From positions 1 to 60,124 of the forward strand of contig CADCET010000015.1 in the NCBI GenBank assembly GCA_902800495.1: a stretch of 60,124 bases of DNA, in the 5' to 3' direction. The translations under genes were made by a program, and so were the position numbers. Every line of letters starts with the position of its first letter. The first letter of the stretch is position 1. Source of the DNA: an uncultured Prevotellaceae bacterium. Lineage in GTDB: Bacteria; Bacteroidota; Bacteroidia; Bacteroidales; Bacteroidaceae. The notes under the pieces are model-generated. The model had not been told where the DNA came from. It saw only the letters and a list, made by a program, of their open reading frames with translations, and did not search any database. Shown here in pieces: positions 25,770 through 35,208 of the stretch.

Positions 25770-26276
25770 ATGATAGAAGTAAAGATAAAAGACGCTGCCT
25801 TGCAGCAAGCAGCAGGCGAGGGTATGGATGCCTTTCTGAAGGTTTTCATCGATGCTATCCGCGCGTCGATAGGCGGTGAACTGACGGCAGAGACGCTGGG
25901 TGAGCTGACGGCTGACCAAGTGACGCTCTTAGCGTGGGACACGCTGCACGAGGAGGTGATGGACGGCGGTTTCGTCCAACTGATACACAACGGCTACGGG
26001 CCGTTCATTTTCAAGAATCCGTTTGCTAAGGCTGTGAAACTCTGGGGGATGCGCGACCTGTCGAAACTCATCTACGACGCCCACACGCTGTGGCTGAAGC
26101 ATCGCGACGTGATAGAATGCAACCTGACGGAGGACGAGTTTATGGCGCTGTTTGAGCAGCTGCCTGAGTTTGACGACCTCGACGACACCTTCGTTGAGAA
26201 CGAGGAGGAGTGGACGTCGATGATTGCCCACTACGTGGATGATCATATTGAGAATTTTGCAACGATTGAGTCATGA
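25770..26276 (+). CDS. DMP19/DUF4375-like protein
   Basis: 168 residues, acidic, helical. The segment [32 protein letters not shown] near 66-97 is the hallmark of the DMP19 (DUF4375) family; DMP19 itself is a DNA-mimic protein. The C-terminus is rich in Asp/Glu ([16 protein letters not shown]). Start ATG 25770 is 8 bases after the -7 box. Overlaps smpB by 4 bases (ATGA). Whether this copy mimics DNA or binds a regulator is not shown by the sequence. Confidence 0.7.
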   Translation: MIEVKIKDAALQQAAGEGMDAFLKVFIDAIRASIGGELTAETLGELTADQVTLLAWDTLHEEVMDGGFVQLIHNGYGPFIFKNPFAKAVKLWGMRDLSKLIYDAHTLWLKHRDVIECNLTEDEFMALFEQLPEFDDLDDTFVENEEEWTSMIAHYVDDHIENFATIES

Positions 26277-26755
26277 ACAAGCAGGAAGAAGAAATCAGGA
26301 AGAAAAGTCCTGTCAACATACGCAACAAGAAGGCCTCGTTTGAGTACTTCTTTATTGAGACCTTTACCGCCGGCATTGTGCTGACGGGCACCGAGATCAA
26401 GTCCATCCGCGCTGGCAAAGCCAGTCTGGTGGACTCTTATTGTCTGATAATCAACGGCGAGATGTGGGTGCGCGGCATGAGTGTGTCGCCCTATTTCTAC
26501 GGCTCGTACAACAACCACGAGCAGAAGCGCGACCGCAAGTTGCTGCTGACGAAGCGTGAAATCAACAAACTGCAGAGTGCAACGAAGCAGACGGGCTACA
26601 CGATAGTGCCCCTGCTGGTGTTTCTCGACGAGAAAGGCCGCGCCAAGATGGACATCGCGCTGTGTAAGGGTAAGAAGGCGTTCGACAAGCGTCAGACGCT
26701 GAAGGAGAAGGAAGACCGCCGCGAGATGGATCGCGCCATGAAAGTGTGGAAATGA
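26273..26755 (+). CDS. smpB: SsrA-binding protein SmpB
   Basis: 160 residues, full length. [29 protein letters not shown] is the OB-fold entry, then [13 protein letters not shown] and [11 protein letters not shown], and the basic C-terminal tail [19 protein letters not shown] that enters the decoding centre. Binds tmRNA to rescue stalled ribosomes. No tmRNA gene is in the window. Overlaps both neighbours by 4 bases, so it is translated as part of the DMP19-smpB-metH transcript. Confidence 0.96.
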   Translation: MNKQEEEIRKKSPVNIRNKKASFEYFFIETFTAGIVLTGTEIKSIRAGKASLVDSYCLIINGEMWVRGMSVSPYFYGSYNNHEQKRDRKLLLTKREINKLQSATKQTGYTIVPLLVFLDEKGRAKMDIALCKGKKAFDKRQTLKEKEDRREMDRAMKVWK

Positions 26756-29640
26756 CGAAGTTACAAGACGTTATACGTGAGCGTATCCTGATTCTGGATG
26801 GCGCAATGGGTACGATGGTGCAGACGTATGGCCTGTCGGAAGCCGACTTCTGGCGCGACGACCTGCGCGAAGGACTTGGTAGCCTGAAGCAGGTACAGAT
26901 GAAGGGTAACAACGACGTGCTCTGTCTGACGCGCCCGGATGTCGTTCTCGACATCCACCGCCGCTACCTGCGCGCAGGTGCCGACATCATCGAGACCAAC
27001 ACGTTCAGCGCCCAGCGCATATCGCAGGCCGACTACAACATGGAGCAATACGCCCGTGAGATGGCCTTGGAGGGTGCCCGACTGGCTCGCCGGTGTGCCG
27101 ACGAGTTCTCCTTGCCGGAAAAACCGCGATTCGTAGCCGGCTCGATAGGCCCGACAAATAAGACGTGCTCAATGTCGCCCGACGTGAGCAACCCCGCCCG
27201 TCGCGACCTGACCTACAGCCAGCTCTTCGACGCCTACGTGGAGCAGATGGATGCGCTGATAGAGGGTGGGGTAGACGCCCTGCTCATTGAGACCATCTTC
27301 GACTCGCTGAACTCAAAGTGTGCCATCGATGCCGCTATGACGGCTATGCAGCGTCGCGGTGTGGAGCTGCCCATTATGCTGAGCGTCACCGTCAGCGACC
27401 TGGCTGGCCGCACGCTGTCGGGGCAGACGCTGGACGCCTATTTGGCCAGCGTGTCGACATATCCTATCTTCTCTATCGGACTGAACTGCTCGTTCGGTGC
27501 CCGCCAGATGAAGCCGTTCCTCAAGGAACTGGCCAAGCGTGCACCTTATTATATATCGTGCTACCCCAATGCAGGACTGCCCAACCAGATGGGCCTGTAT
27601 GACGAGACGGCTGAGACGATGGCGCCGCAGATAGGCGAACTCGTGGACGAGGGGCTGGTGAACATCATCGGTGGCTGTTGCGGCACGACCGATGAGTTTA
27701 TTGCGAAGTACGCGGATTTAGTTAGAGGAGAGAGGAGAGAGGAGAGAGGAGAGAGGATACTTCAAGAATGGAAGAAGCCACACGTGCCGGCTGAAAGACC
27801 GCAGGCACTTTGGCTGTCAGGCTTGGATTTATTAGAGGTAAGTAGTAATCTCTCTCCTCTCTCCTCTCTCCTCTCTCCTCTTTCCTCATTCACCAACGTT
27901 GGCGAACGCTGTAATGTGGCTGGCTCGCGAAAATTTCTGCGACTGATTAAGGAGAAAAATTACGACGAGGCGCTGACCATTGCCCGCAAGCAGGTGGAGG
28001 ACGGGGCGCTGGTTATCGACATCAATATGGACGACGGACTGTTGGACGCCCGTCAGGAGATGGTGACCTTCCTCAACCTGATAGCCTCGGAGCCCGACAT
28101 TGCCCGAGTGCCGGTGATGATCGACTCATCGAAATGGGACGTCATCGTGGCCGGCCTGCAATGTGTGCAGGGCAAGAGCATCGTCAACAGCATCTCGCTG
28201 AAGGAGGGCGAAGAGTCGTTCCTGAGTCACGCCCGCGACTGTATGCGCTATGGTGCTGCCGTCGTGGTGATGTGCTTCGACGAACAGGGTCAGGCCACGA
28301 CCTACGAGCGTCGTATTGAGATTGCAGAACGTGCATATCGTCTTCTGACTCAGCGTGTTGGTATGAATCCGTTCGACATTATCTTTGACCCTAACGTGCT
28401 GGCTATAGCCACAGGCATGGAGGAACACGATGCCTATGCGTTGGACTTCATCCGCGCTACGGGTTGGATTCGCCAGCACCTGCCGGGAGCGCATGTCAGC
28501 GGTGGCGTCAGCAACCTGAGTTTCTCGTTCCGAGGCAATAACTACATCCGCGAGGCGATGCATGCCGTGTTCCTCTACCACGCCATCCAGCAGGGTATGG
28601 ACTTCGGCATCGTGAACCCCGCCACGAAGGTGACCTACAGCGATATTCCCCAGGAGCACTTGGAGGTGATTGAGGACGTGGTGCTGAACCGTAAGAAGGG
28701 GGCGGCAGACAGGCTGATAGAAATATCGCAGGAGGCCTCCCCAAGCCCCTCCAAAGGAGGGGGTGTCCAATTACCCAATCCATCATCAGGTAACCAAACA
28801 TTCCCTCCTTCGGAAAGGCTACGGGTAGGCGAGCTCTGCTCGGGAATGGGGCTTGGGGAGGCCCCAGGTGTAGACACTCGCCTTAGCGACGCCCTCGTCC
28901 GCGGCATCGGCGACCACTTGGAAGCTGACCTGAAGGAAGCCCTTGAGAAGTACCCTCGTGCTGTCGACATCATCGAAGGGCCGCTGATGGCAGGCATGAA
29001 TCGCGTCGGCCAGCTCTTTGGCGAGGGCAAGATGTTTCTGCCGCAGGTGGTGAAGACCGCCCGCACCATGAAGCAGGCCGTCACGATCCTGCAACCCTAT
29101 ATTGAGGCGGGAAAGAAAGGACAAGCCGGAAAGTCAGGAAAAGTTCTCTTAGCCACCGTCAAGGGCGACGTCCACGATATCGGCAAGAACATCGTCAGCG
29201 TGGTGATGGCCTGCAACGGCTACGAGGTCATCGATATGGGCGTGATGGTGCCTGCCGAGCAGATTGTGCGCAAGGCTCAGGAAGAGCACGTCGACATGAT
29301 AGGACTGTCGGGACTCATCACGCCGAGTCTTGAGGAAATGGTCAATGTGGCCCGCGAACTGCAGCGTGCCGGGCTGAACATCCCCATCATGATTGGTGGT
29401 GCGACGACCAGCGAACTCCACGTGGCGCTGAAGATAGCTCCCGTCTACGGCGGTCCTGTCGTCTGGATGAAGGACGCCTCGCAGAATGCGTTGGTAGCAG
29501 CCCGTCTGATGAACGAAGAGCAGGCTGTGGAGCAGGAACTGCAAGAGAAATACGAACACATGCGGCAAGACTATCAGCAGGAACAGCAGCAGATCGTGTC
29601 GATTGAAGAGGCTCGTAGAAACAAACCAAACTTATTCTGA
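26752..29640 (+). CDS. metH: Cobalamin-dependent methionine synthase, without reactivation domain
   Basis: 962 residues. Homocysteine/zinc domain 1-320 (Cys ligands in IGLNCSFG near 246 and GGCCGTT near 308), methyl-folate domain about 383-655 ([27 protein letters not shown]), cap helices about 705-790, and B12-binding domain with [10 protein letters not shown] near 806 (His is the cobalt ligand) and [13 protein letters not shown]. The AdoMet reactivation domain of E. coli MetH (about 330 residues) is missing; the protein ends [11 protein letters not shown]. Three in-frame repeat insertions sit exactly in linkers: heptamers near residues 325-337 and 365-381, and a palindromic element near 660-704. 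Frame stays open throughout. Confidence 0.95.
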   Translation: MTKLQDVIRERILILDGAMGTMVQTYGLSEADFWRDDLREGLGSLKQVQMKGNNDVLCLTRPDVVLDIHRRYLRAGADIIETNTFSAQRISQADYNMEQYAREMALEGARLARRCADEFSLPEKPRFVAGSIGPTNKTCSMSPDVSNPARRDLTYSQLFDAYVEQMDALIEGGVDALLIETIFDSLNSKCAIDAAMTAMQRRGVELPIMLSVTVSDLAGRTLSGQTLDAYLASVSTYPIFSIGLNCSFGARQMKPFLKELAKRAPYYISCYPNAGLPNQMGLYDETAETMAPQIGELVDEGLVNIIGGCCGTTDEFIAKYADLVRGERREERGERILQEWKKPHVPAERPQALWLSGLDLLEVSSNLSPLSSLLSPLSSFTNVGERCNVAGSRKFLRLIKEKNYDEALTIARKQVEDGALVIDINMDDGLLDARQEMVTFLNLIASEPDIARVPVMIDSSKWDVIVAGLQCVQGKSIVNSISLKEGEESFLSHARDCMRYGAAVVVMCFDEQGQATTYERRIEIAERAYRLLTQRVGMNPFDIIFDPNVLAIATGMEEHDAYALDFIRATGWIRQHLPGAHVSGGVSNLSFSFRGNNYIREAMHAVFLYHAIQQGMDFGIVNPATKVTYSDIPQEHLEVIEDVVLNRKKGAADRLIEISQEASPSPSKGGGVQLPNPSSGNQTFPPSERLRVGELCSGMGLGEAPGVDTRLSDALVRGIGDHLEADLKEALEKYPRAVDIIEGPLMAGMNRVGQLFGEGKMFLPQVVKTARTMKQAVTILQPYIEAGKKGQAGKSGKVLLATVKGDVHDIGKNIVSVVMACNGYEVIDMGVMVPAEQIVRKAQEEHVDMIGLSGLITPSLEEMVNVARELQRAGLNIPIMIGGATTSELHVALKIAPVYGGPVVWMKDASQNALVAARLMNEEQAVEQELQEKYEHMRQDYQQEQQQIVSIEEARRNKPNLF
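27722..27758 (+). repeat. Heptamer tandem repeat (AGAGAGG), arm 1, inside metH
   Basis: Four to five AGAGAGG units in frame, encoding [10 protein letters not shown] between the homocysteine and folate domains. Complementary to arm 2 at 27850-27886. Confidence 0.85.
27850..27886 (+). repeat. Heptamer tandem repeat (CCTCTCT), arm 2, inside metH
   Basis: Four to five CTCTCTC units in frame, encoding [12 protein letters not shown]. Reverse complement of arm 1, so the mRNA could form a hairpin of over 25 bp around the loop between them. Confidence 0.85.
28734..28863 (+). repeat. Palindromic element inserted in frame in metH
   Basis: Perfect 16-bp outer arms GGCCTCCCCAAGCCCC (28734-28749) and GGGGCTTGGGGAGGCC (28848-28863), with inner hairpins CCCCTCC-AAA-GGAGGGG and CGAG-CTCTG-CTCG. 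The 130 bases encode about 43 low-complexity residues between the folate and cap domains. Resembles the mobile palindromic sequences often seen between genes in Bacteroidales. Confidence 0.85.
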
Positions 29641-29648
29641 AACAAACT

Positions 29649-30269
29649 ATGATCAAGAACATCATATTCGACCTTGGCGGCGTGATTATCACGCTTGACC
29701 AGCCAGAAGCCATCAGGCGCTTTCAGCAGTTAGGAATTGCCGATGCCGACCAGCGTTTGAATGCCTATACGCAAGGCGGCATCTTCGGACAGTTAGAGGA
29801 GGGCAAGATTTCTGCCGAGACCTTCCGCATAGAAGCCGGCAAGCTCGCTGGCCGTGAGCTGACCTATGACGAATGTCGCCATGCGTGGTTAGGCTATGCC
29901 AAGGAGGTGCCGCAGCGCAACCTTGACGTGCTGCGGAAACTGCGTCAGGAGGGCTACCGCCTGATACTGCTGTCGAACACCAATCCCTATATGATGTCGT
30001 GGGTACAGTCGCCGGCTTTCGACGGCCACGGGCATCCCATCGACGACTATATGGACGCCGTTTATTGCAGTTACAAGGTGGGGGTGATGAAACCCTCGAC
30101 AGACTTCTTCCACCACGTGCTGATGACAGAGAAGGTGATGGCCTCGGAGACGCTCTTCGTCGATGACGGCGCACGTAACGTAGCCGTCGCCAGCCAGATG
30201 GGCATGCGCACCTTCTGTCCGGAGAATGGTGCTGATTGGACAACGAAAATTTACGAATATCTCAGATAA
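29649..30269 (+). CDS. HAD-IA family phosphatase
   Basis: 206 residues. Motif I IIFDLGGVIITLD (nucleophile Asp at 8; the second position is Gly, as is usual in this subgroup), motif II LILLSNTNPYM, Lys in CSYKVGVMKPSTDFF, and motif IV TLFVDDGARNVAVASQMG. A helical cap lies between I and II. Substrate unknown; relatives act on sugar phosphates or FMN. It starts 8 bases after metH and ends 2 bases before GHL10, so it is in the same transcript. Confidence 0.85.
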   Translation: MIKNIIFDLGGVIITLDQPEAIRRFQQLGIADADQRLNAYTQGGIFGQLEEGKISAETFRIEAGKLAGRELTYDECRHAWLGYAKEVPQRNLDVLRKLRQEGYRLILLSNTNPYMMSWVQSPAFDGHGHPIDDYMDAVYCSYKVGVMKPSTDFFHHVLMTEKVMASETLFVDDGARNVAVASQMGMRTFCPENGADWTTKIYEYLR

Positions 30270-30271
30270 TC

Positions 30272-31756
30272 ATGAAAAAACTATTTGTATTGATTTGCAT
30301 GATGGCTATTGCCACAATGGCGATGGCACAACAGAAGCGCGAAATGCGAGGCGCTTGGATACAATGTGTGAACGGACAGTTCCAGGGAATGGGGACGGTG
30401 AAGATGCAGCAGACGCTGACCTACCAGCTTGACGAGTTGCAGAAAGACGGTGTCAACGTCATTATCTTTCAGGTACGTCCGGAGTGCGACGCTCTCTACG
30501 AGAGTCGCATCGAGCCGTGGAGCCGCTTCCTGACAGGTCAGCAGGGCAAGGCACCATCGCCTTATTGGGACCCCCTGTCGTGGATGATTGACCAATGCCA
30601 CAAGCGCGGCATGGAGCTACACGCCTGGATAAACCCCTATCGGGCACGGACGAAGAACACTACCGTGCTGGCAGCTAACCATATCATGAACCGCAAACCC
30701 CAGAACTGCTTTGAGTACGACGGGCTGACCATCTTAAATCCCGGCATTGCCGAGAACCGCGACTACATCTGCGCGGTGGCTCGCGACATCGTGACTCGCT
30801 ACGACGTCGACGGCATCCACATGGACGACTATTTCTATCCGTACCCTGCCGCCGGACAGTCGATTCCCGACGACTGGCAGTACCGCCAGAACAGCTACGG
30901 CATACGTGACCGCGGCGACTGGCGCCGTCACAATGTCAACCTCTTTATCGAGCAGTTCTACAAGACCGTCCACAAGGCTAAGCCCTGGGTGAAGGTGGGC
31001 ATCTCGCCCTTCGGCATCTACCGCAATAAGCGTTCGAGCAGTATAGGCAGTAATACCAACGGGCTACAGAACTACGACGACCTCTATGCCGACATCCTGC
31101 TATGGATAAACAAGGGCTGGCTCGACTACTGCGTGCCCCAGATTTATTGGGAGATAGGCAACAAGGCCGCCGACTACGAGACGCTGATACGCTGGTGGAG
31201 CCAATATGCCGCCAAGCGTCCCCTCGTCATCGGCGAAGATGTGGAGCGTACCGTGAAATACGCCGACCCGCAGAATCCTCAGCAGCACCAGCTGCCCGCC
31301 AAGATGCGCCTGCACCAGCAGTTGCCGAATGTCAAGGGTACGGTGCTGTGGTATGCCAAGGCAGCCGTCGACAACGTGGGCAATTACGGCATGACGCTTC
31401 GTAACTATTATTGGCGTAAACCAGCCCTGCAGCCCGACATGAGCTTTATCGATAAGAAAACCACACGCAAGGTGCGTCAGCTGAAACCCGTATGGACGGG
31501 CAAGGACTACGTGCTCTTCTGGACGGCTCCGAAAGGCAAGAACTGGCAGAATACGGCCACCCGATACGTGGTATACCGCTTTGCCAAGGGTGAAAAGGTG
31601 AACACCGACGATGCTTCGAAGATTGTCACCATCACGACGAACAACTTCTGCCTCTTGCCTTACAAAAACGGTACGCAGAAGTACACTTATGTGGTGACAG
31701 CCCTGAACAGGCTTCAGAACGAATCAAAGGCAAGAAAAAAGACTGTTAAACTCTGA
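30272..31756 (+). CDS. Secreted glycosyl-hydrolase-like 10 (GHL10) protein
   Basis: 494 residues with signal peptide MKKLFVLICMMAIATMAMA (cut before QQ). The (beta/alpha)8 GHL10/DUF187 signature follows: REMRGAWIQCV, VNVIIFQVRPECDALY, HAWINPYRAR, DGIHMDDYFYPYP with likely catalytic Asp residues, and WLDYCVPQIYWEIG. The last ~90 residues form a fibronectin-like module (KPVWTGKDYVLFW, YVVYRF). Likely an exported glycan hydrolase; substrate unknown. ATG 30272 is chosen over upstream 30236 because it starts the signal peptide. Its stop overlaps the malQ ATG by one base. Confidence 0.85.
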   Translation: MKKLFVLICMMAIATMAMAQQKREMRGAWIQCVNGQFQGMGTVKMQQTLTYQLDELQKDGVNVIIFQVRPECDALYESRIEPWSRFLTGQQGKAPSPYWDPLSWMIDQCHKRGMELHAWINPYRARTKNTTVLAANHIMNRKPQNCFEYDGLTILNPGIAENRDYICAVARDIVTRYDVDGIHMDDYFYPYPAAGQSIPDDWQYRQNSYGIRDRGDWRRHNVNLFIEQFYKTVHKAKPWVKVGISPFGIYRNKRSSSIGSNTNGLQNYDDLYADILLWINKGWLDYCVPQIYWEIGNKAADYETLIRWWSQYAAKRPLVIGEDVERTVKYADPQNPQQHQLPAKMRLHQQLPNVKGTVLWYAKAAVDNVGNYGMTLRNYYWRKPALQPDMSFIDKKTTRKVRQLKPVWTGKDYVLFWTAPKGKNWQNTATRYVVYRFAKGEKVNTDDASKIVTITTNNFCLLPYKNGTQKYTYVVTALNRLQNESKARKKTVKL

Positions 31757-34332
31757 TGAAACTGCGATTTACAATACAATACGGCACACAGTGGGGCGAG
31801 TCGATGCATGTCGTGCTCAACTTCTACAGTCAGGACGGAACCATCAGGACGTCCAATCTGTTGATGCAGACGCAGGACGGTGTGAACTGGACGCAGGAAA
31901 CGGCTGTTGTTGAAAGTAGACAACACCCCGTCAGCTCTATTTCATACGCTTACCAGGTGGAAGATGGCGACGGGCGGGTGCTGCGCCGCGAGTGGTCTGA
32001 GGTGCCGCGTACTTACTGGTTTGACTCTTCCAAGAACTATGTGTTCGACGACCAGTGGCGGGATATGCCCCTGTGCGCCCACCTCTATACCAATGCCTAT
32101 CTGACCACGAAACACGCGCAGCATGGCGAGACCGCTGAGGCCCGTCGCGTGCCGTTCTATCGTAAGACAGCACTCTTCCGCGTTTCGGCTCCACAGTTGG
32201 AGGAAGGCCAGTCGCTGGCCATCTTGGGCAGCCATCCGATGATGGGCAGCTGGAGTCCCGTCCGTTATCTGTCGATGGAGTATATCGGACAGCAGGACTG
32301 GCTCTTGTCTGTCAATATGGATGCTATCAGCCTGCCCATAGAGTATAAGTATGTTGTGGTAGACAAGCAGACGCATGAACTCGTAGCATGGGAGGAGGGC
32401 GACAACCGTCTGCTCACGGAAGAGATTGCCGACGGCGAGGTGCGCGTGCTCTATGGCGACCTGCTGCACCTGAAGGAGAAGACGTGGCGGGCCGCTGGTG
32501 TGGTCGTCCCCGTGTTCTCGCTCCGCAGCGAGCATTCCTACGGCGTGGGCGACTTCGGCGACCTGCGACGGATGGTCGACTGGGCGGTGACGACGGGTAT
32601 GAAGGTTATCCAACTGTTGCCCGTCAACGACACCACGACCGACGGACGCTGGCACGACTCCTATCCCTATAACATCACGTCGTGCTTCGCCCTGCATCCG
32701 CATTACATGGACTTGGAACAGCTGGGCGAGTTGAAGAGCAAGTCGAAGATGACGGCCTATCGCCGTCAGCAACGCGAGCTGAACGCCCTGCCGCAGAGCG
32801 ACTACGAGGCTGTCCACCGTGTGAAAACCGACTATATCAACGATATTTTTGCCGAGCGGGGCGAGCAGTTGCTGGCTTCGAAAGAGTTCAAGGCGTGGTT
32901 CGACGACAATAAAGACTGGCTCGAACCCTATGCCGCCAAGTCGCCTCTCATTTACTACACCCAATACAACCTCCACCTGCAGTTGAAGGCTGCTGCCGAC
33001 TACGCCCGTTCAAAGGGTGTGGTGCTGAAGGGCGACGTGCCCATAGGCGTCAACCGCGACAGCGTGGAGACGAAGATGCATCCCGAACTGTTCCACATGG
33101 ACTGTCAGACGGGAGCGCCGCCCGATGCTTTCTCGCCCTTGGGTCAGAACTGGGGCTTCCCGACGTATTGCTGGGGCGAGCCGTTGGTGAAGTGGATGAA
33201 GAAGCGCTACCATTGGATGGAACAATACTTCGACGCCGTCCGCATCGACCATGTGCTGGGCTTCTTCCGCATCTGGGAGATTCCCGCCGATGCCGTCTAT
33301 GGCTTACTTGGCCATTTCTCGCCGGCATTACCGCTGACGGTGGGCGAGATAGAGTATTTCGGTCTGTCCTTCCGCCGCGAGATGTTCACCCGGCCGTTCA
33401 TCAACGACCGCGTGCTGGAGCGTCTTTTCGGCATGCACGCCCAGTATGTGCGCGATACGTTCCTGACGGCTAAGGCCTACGGGCTTTACGACCTGAAGTC
33501 CGACTACGATACGCAACGCAAGGTGATGGCCCACTTCGACGGACGTGGCGACGAGAACAGCCTGTGGATTCGCGACGGTCTGCTGCGGCTGATCACGGAT
33601 GTGCTCTTCGTCGAAGACCCGCGACAGCCGGAGATGTACCATCCGCGCATACTGGCCTGGCAGGAACCCGTCTATGAGGCGCTGAGCAGCGAGGAGAAAG
33701 ATGCTTATATGCGTCTGTATAACAATTACTTCTACCAGCGTCACTCGATGTTCTGGGGTGGGGAAGCCATACACCGGCTGACCGATACCCTCGGTGAGAC
33801 GCGGATGCTGGTCTGTGCCGAGGATCTAGGTATGCTGCCCGACTGCGTCAGCCCCGTGCTCGACGCCCTGCGCATCCTGACGCTCGAGATACAGACGATG
33901 CCTAAGCAGACGGGCTACGAGTTCAGCCATCTCGATGGCTATCCCTACCGCTCTGTCGCTACCTTCGCCACCCACGATATGGCGCCCTTGCGCTTATGGT
34001 GGGAGGAGAGTCCCGAGCGTACGCAGCGCTATTATGTCACGATGCTGCAAAAAGAGGGGCGTGCGCCCGAGCATCTGCCTGCCCATCTGGCCGAGGAGAT
34101 GATTGCGCGTCATCTGTATTGTCCGTCGATGCTCTGCCTGCTGTCGTTACAGGACTGGCTGGCTATGGACGGCGAACTCCGTCGTAAGAACCCGCGTGAG
34201 GAGCGCATCAACGTGCCCAGCGATTCGTACAACCGCTGGCAGTATCGTATGCACCTGACCATTGAGCAACTGCTCAAGGCCGACCACTATAATAATAAGG
34301 TTCGCACGATGATTACCCGCAGTAAGCGATAG
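31756..34332 (+). CDS. malQ: 4-alpha-glucanotransferase with N-terminal CBM20 domains
   Basis: 858 residues, DPE2-like GH77 amylomaltase. Two starch-binding CBM20-type domains at about 1-110 and 120-225 (LAILGSHPMMGSWSPVRYLSM is the second's core), then GH77 from about 245: PVFSLRSEHSYGVGDFGDLR, VIQLLPVNDTT, catalytic Asp in AVRIDHVLGFFRIWEIP near 497, acid/base Glu in VCAEDLGMLPDCV near 687, and SVATFATHDMAPLRLWW. Transfers alpha-1,4-glucan segments in maltodextrin and glycogen metabolism, in the cytoplasm (no signal peptide). Coupled to the GHL10 gene. Confidence 0.92.
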   Translation: MKLRFTIQYGTQWGESMHVVLNFYSQDGTIRTSNLLMQTQDGVNWTQETAVVESRQHPVSSISYAYQVEDGDGRVLRREWSEVPRTYWFDSSKNYVFDDQWRDMPLCAHLYTNAYLTTKHAQHGETAEARRVPFYRKTALFRVSAPQLEEGQSLAILGSHPMMGSWSPVRYLSMEYIGQQDWLLSVNMDAISLPIEYKYVVVDKQTHELVAWEEGDNRLLTEEIADGEVRVLYGDLLHLKEKTWRAAGVVVPVFSLRSEHSYGVGDFGDLRRMVDWAVTTGMKVIQLLPVNDTTTDGRWHDSYPYNITSCFALHPHYMDLEQLGELKSKSKMTAYRRQQRELNALPQSDYEAVHRVKTDYINDIFAERGEQLLASKEFKAWFDDNKDWLEPYAAKSPLIYYTQYNLHLQLKAAADYARSKGVVLKGDVPIGVNRDSVETKMHPELFHMDCQTGAPPDAFSPLGQNWGFPTYCWGEPLVKWMKKRYHWMEQYFDAVRIDHVLGFFRIWEIPADAVYGLLGHFSPALPLTVGEIEYFGLSFRREMFTRPFINDRVLERLFGMHAQYVRDTFLTAKAYGLYDLKSDYDTQRKVMAHFDGRGDENSLWIRDGLLRLITDVLFVEDPRQPEMYHPRILAWQEPVYEALSSEEKDAYMRLYNNYFYQRHSMFWGGEAIHRLTDTLGETRMLVCAEDLGMLPDCVSPVLDALRILTLEIQTMPKQTGYEFSHLDGYPYRSVATFATHDMAPLRLWWEESPERTQRYYVTMLQKEGRAPEHLPAHLAEEMIARHLYCPSMLCLLSLQDWLAMDGELRRKNPREERINVPSDSYNRWQYRMHLTIEQLLKADHYNNKVRTMITRSKR

Positions 34333-34335
34333 GGC

Positions 34336-34938
34336 TTACTGCAGGGCTTGTAGGCGGGCAATGTACTTGCCGAGAATGTCGAACTCAAGGTTCACCACCG
34401 AGCCGACGCGGATGTCGCAGAAGTTCGTGTGCTCGAAGGTGTAAGGGATGATAGCCACCTGGAACGAGTCGCGTGTGGGGTTGCAGACCGTCAGCGACAC
34501 TCCGTTGACCGTCACCGAGCCTTTGTCAACCGTAAAATAGCCGTTGCGGGCCTTCTCAGCATCGAAGTCGTAGCCGAAGGTGAAGTATGTCGAGCCGTCG
34601 GCATCCTCCATCGCCGTACAGCGTGCCGTCTGGTCGACGTGTCCCTGCACGATGTGGCCGTCTAACCGTCCGTTCATCAGCATCGAGCGCTCCACGTTCA
34701 CCTTGTCGCCCACCTTCAGCAGACCGAGGTTCGAACGTTCCAGCGTCTCCTTCATCGCCGTGACGACGTAGTTGTCGCCGTCGATGGCCACGACGGTCAG
34801 GCAGACGCCGTTGTGGGCAACGCTCTGGTCAATACTCAACTCGCTGACGAACGAGCAGGTCAGCGTGAAATCAATATTCTCGCGGTCTTTCTTGATGGCT
34901 ACAACCGTAGCAAACTCTTCGATGATTCCAGAAAACAT
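34336..34938 (-). CDS. ribE: Riboflavin synthase alpha chain
   Basis: 200 residues of two similar lumazine-binding beta-barrels. MFSGIIEEFATVV begins barrel 1 with SVAHNGVCLTVVAI; barrel 2 has GHIVQGHVDQTARC and GSVTVNGVSLTVC. Dismutates two dimethylribityl-lumazines to riboflavin. A run of TACTCCT-type heptamers lies directly before its ATG and supplies GGAG 9 bases upstream; a structured RNA lies before that. It ends 3 bases from the convergent malQ stop. Confidence 0.95.
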   Translation of the reverse strand: MFSGIIEEFATVVAIKKDRENIDFTLTCSFVSELSIDQSVAHNGVCLTVVAIDGDNYVVTAMKETLERSNLGLLKVGDKVNVERSMLMNGRLDGHIVQGHVDQTARCTAMEDADGSTYFTFGYDFDAEKARNGYFTVDKGSVTVNGVSLTVCNPTRDSFQVAIIPYTFEHTNFCDIRVGSVVNLEFDILGKYIARLQALQ

Positions 34939-35002
34939 ACTACTTTACTCCTTACTCCTTTACTCCTTACTCCTTTACTCCTTACAACTTACTACTTACT
35001 CC
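34939..35002 (-). repeat. Heptamer tandem repeat (TACTCCT) before ribE
   Basis: About eight units of 7-8 bases (TACTCCT, TACTCCTT, TACTACT) from the ribE start to the RNA terminator. On the coding strand they give repeated AGGAGTA, so several Shine-Dalgarno-like GGAG sites are stacked before ATG. Confidence 0.85.
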
Positions 35003-35003
35003 T

Positions 35004-35194
35004 AAAAAAGGGTCGTACCGATGATTTGGTGAAAACTCCTGTTTCACACGATATGGGCGCTCTCCGTCGTTGTAATCCACCGGCTTTTTCAAAGCTCCCC
35101 TATACAGGGTAATAACATGGCCCGCCATTGACAAGAGAAGTCATCCCGAGGTTTTTGTTTAATGTAGAGTATCCCGATCAATCAGGTACGACCC
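35004..35194 (-). ncRNA. Structured small RNA, candidate 6S RNA
   Basis: A perfect 10-bp closing stem (GGGTCGTACC at the 5' end near 35194, GGTACGACCC near 35010) is followed on the minus strand by six Ts, a strong terminator signal. The stem continues with TGATT/AATCA. Inside are an A-rich stretch, then hairpins TGAC-TTCTCTT-GTCA, CCCT-GTAT-AGGG, GCTTT-GAA-AAAGC and GTGAAA-CAGGAG-TTTTCAC. Length of about 190 nt, long closing helix and 3' hairpin fit 6S RNA, but the identification is tentative. No FMN-riboswitch consensus is present despite ribE downstream. No clear TAnnTTTG box lies before it; it begins 15 bases after the thrC stop. Confidence 0.65.
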
Positions 35195-35208
35195 TATATC
35201 CCTTTTCC

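Noticed and set aside
27722-28863. metH as a pseudogene broken by repeats
   Set aside because: All three insertions keep the frame, fall in linkers, and every catalytic motif remains.
30236-30271. Upstream ATG of the GHL10 gene
   Set aside because: It precedes the signal peptide and lies inside the HAD gene; ATG 30272 fits the signal peptide.
31942-32976. 344-residue open frame on the minus strand
   Set aside because: Antisense to malQ; no motif and no promoter.
35004-35194. FMN riboswitch controlling ribE
   Set aside because: Right position and strand, but the conserved FMN-element blocks are absent and the region ends in its own terminator.
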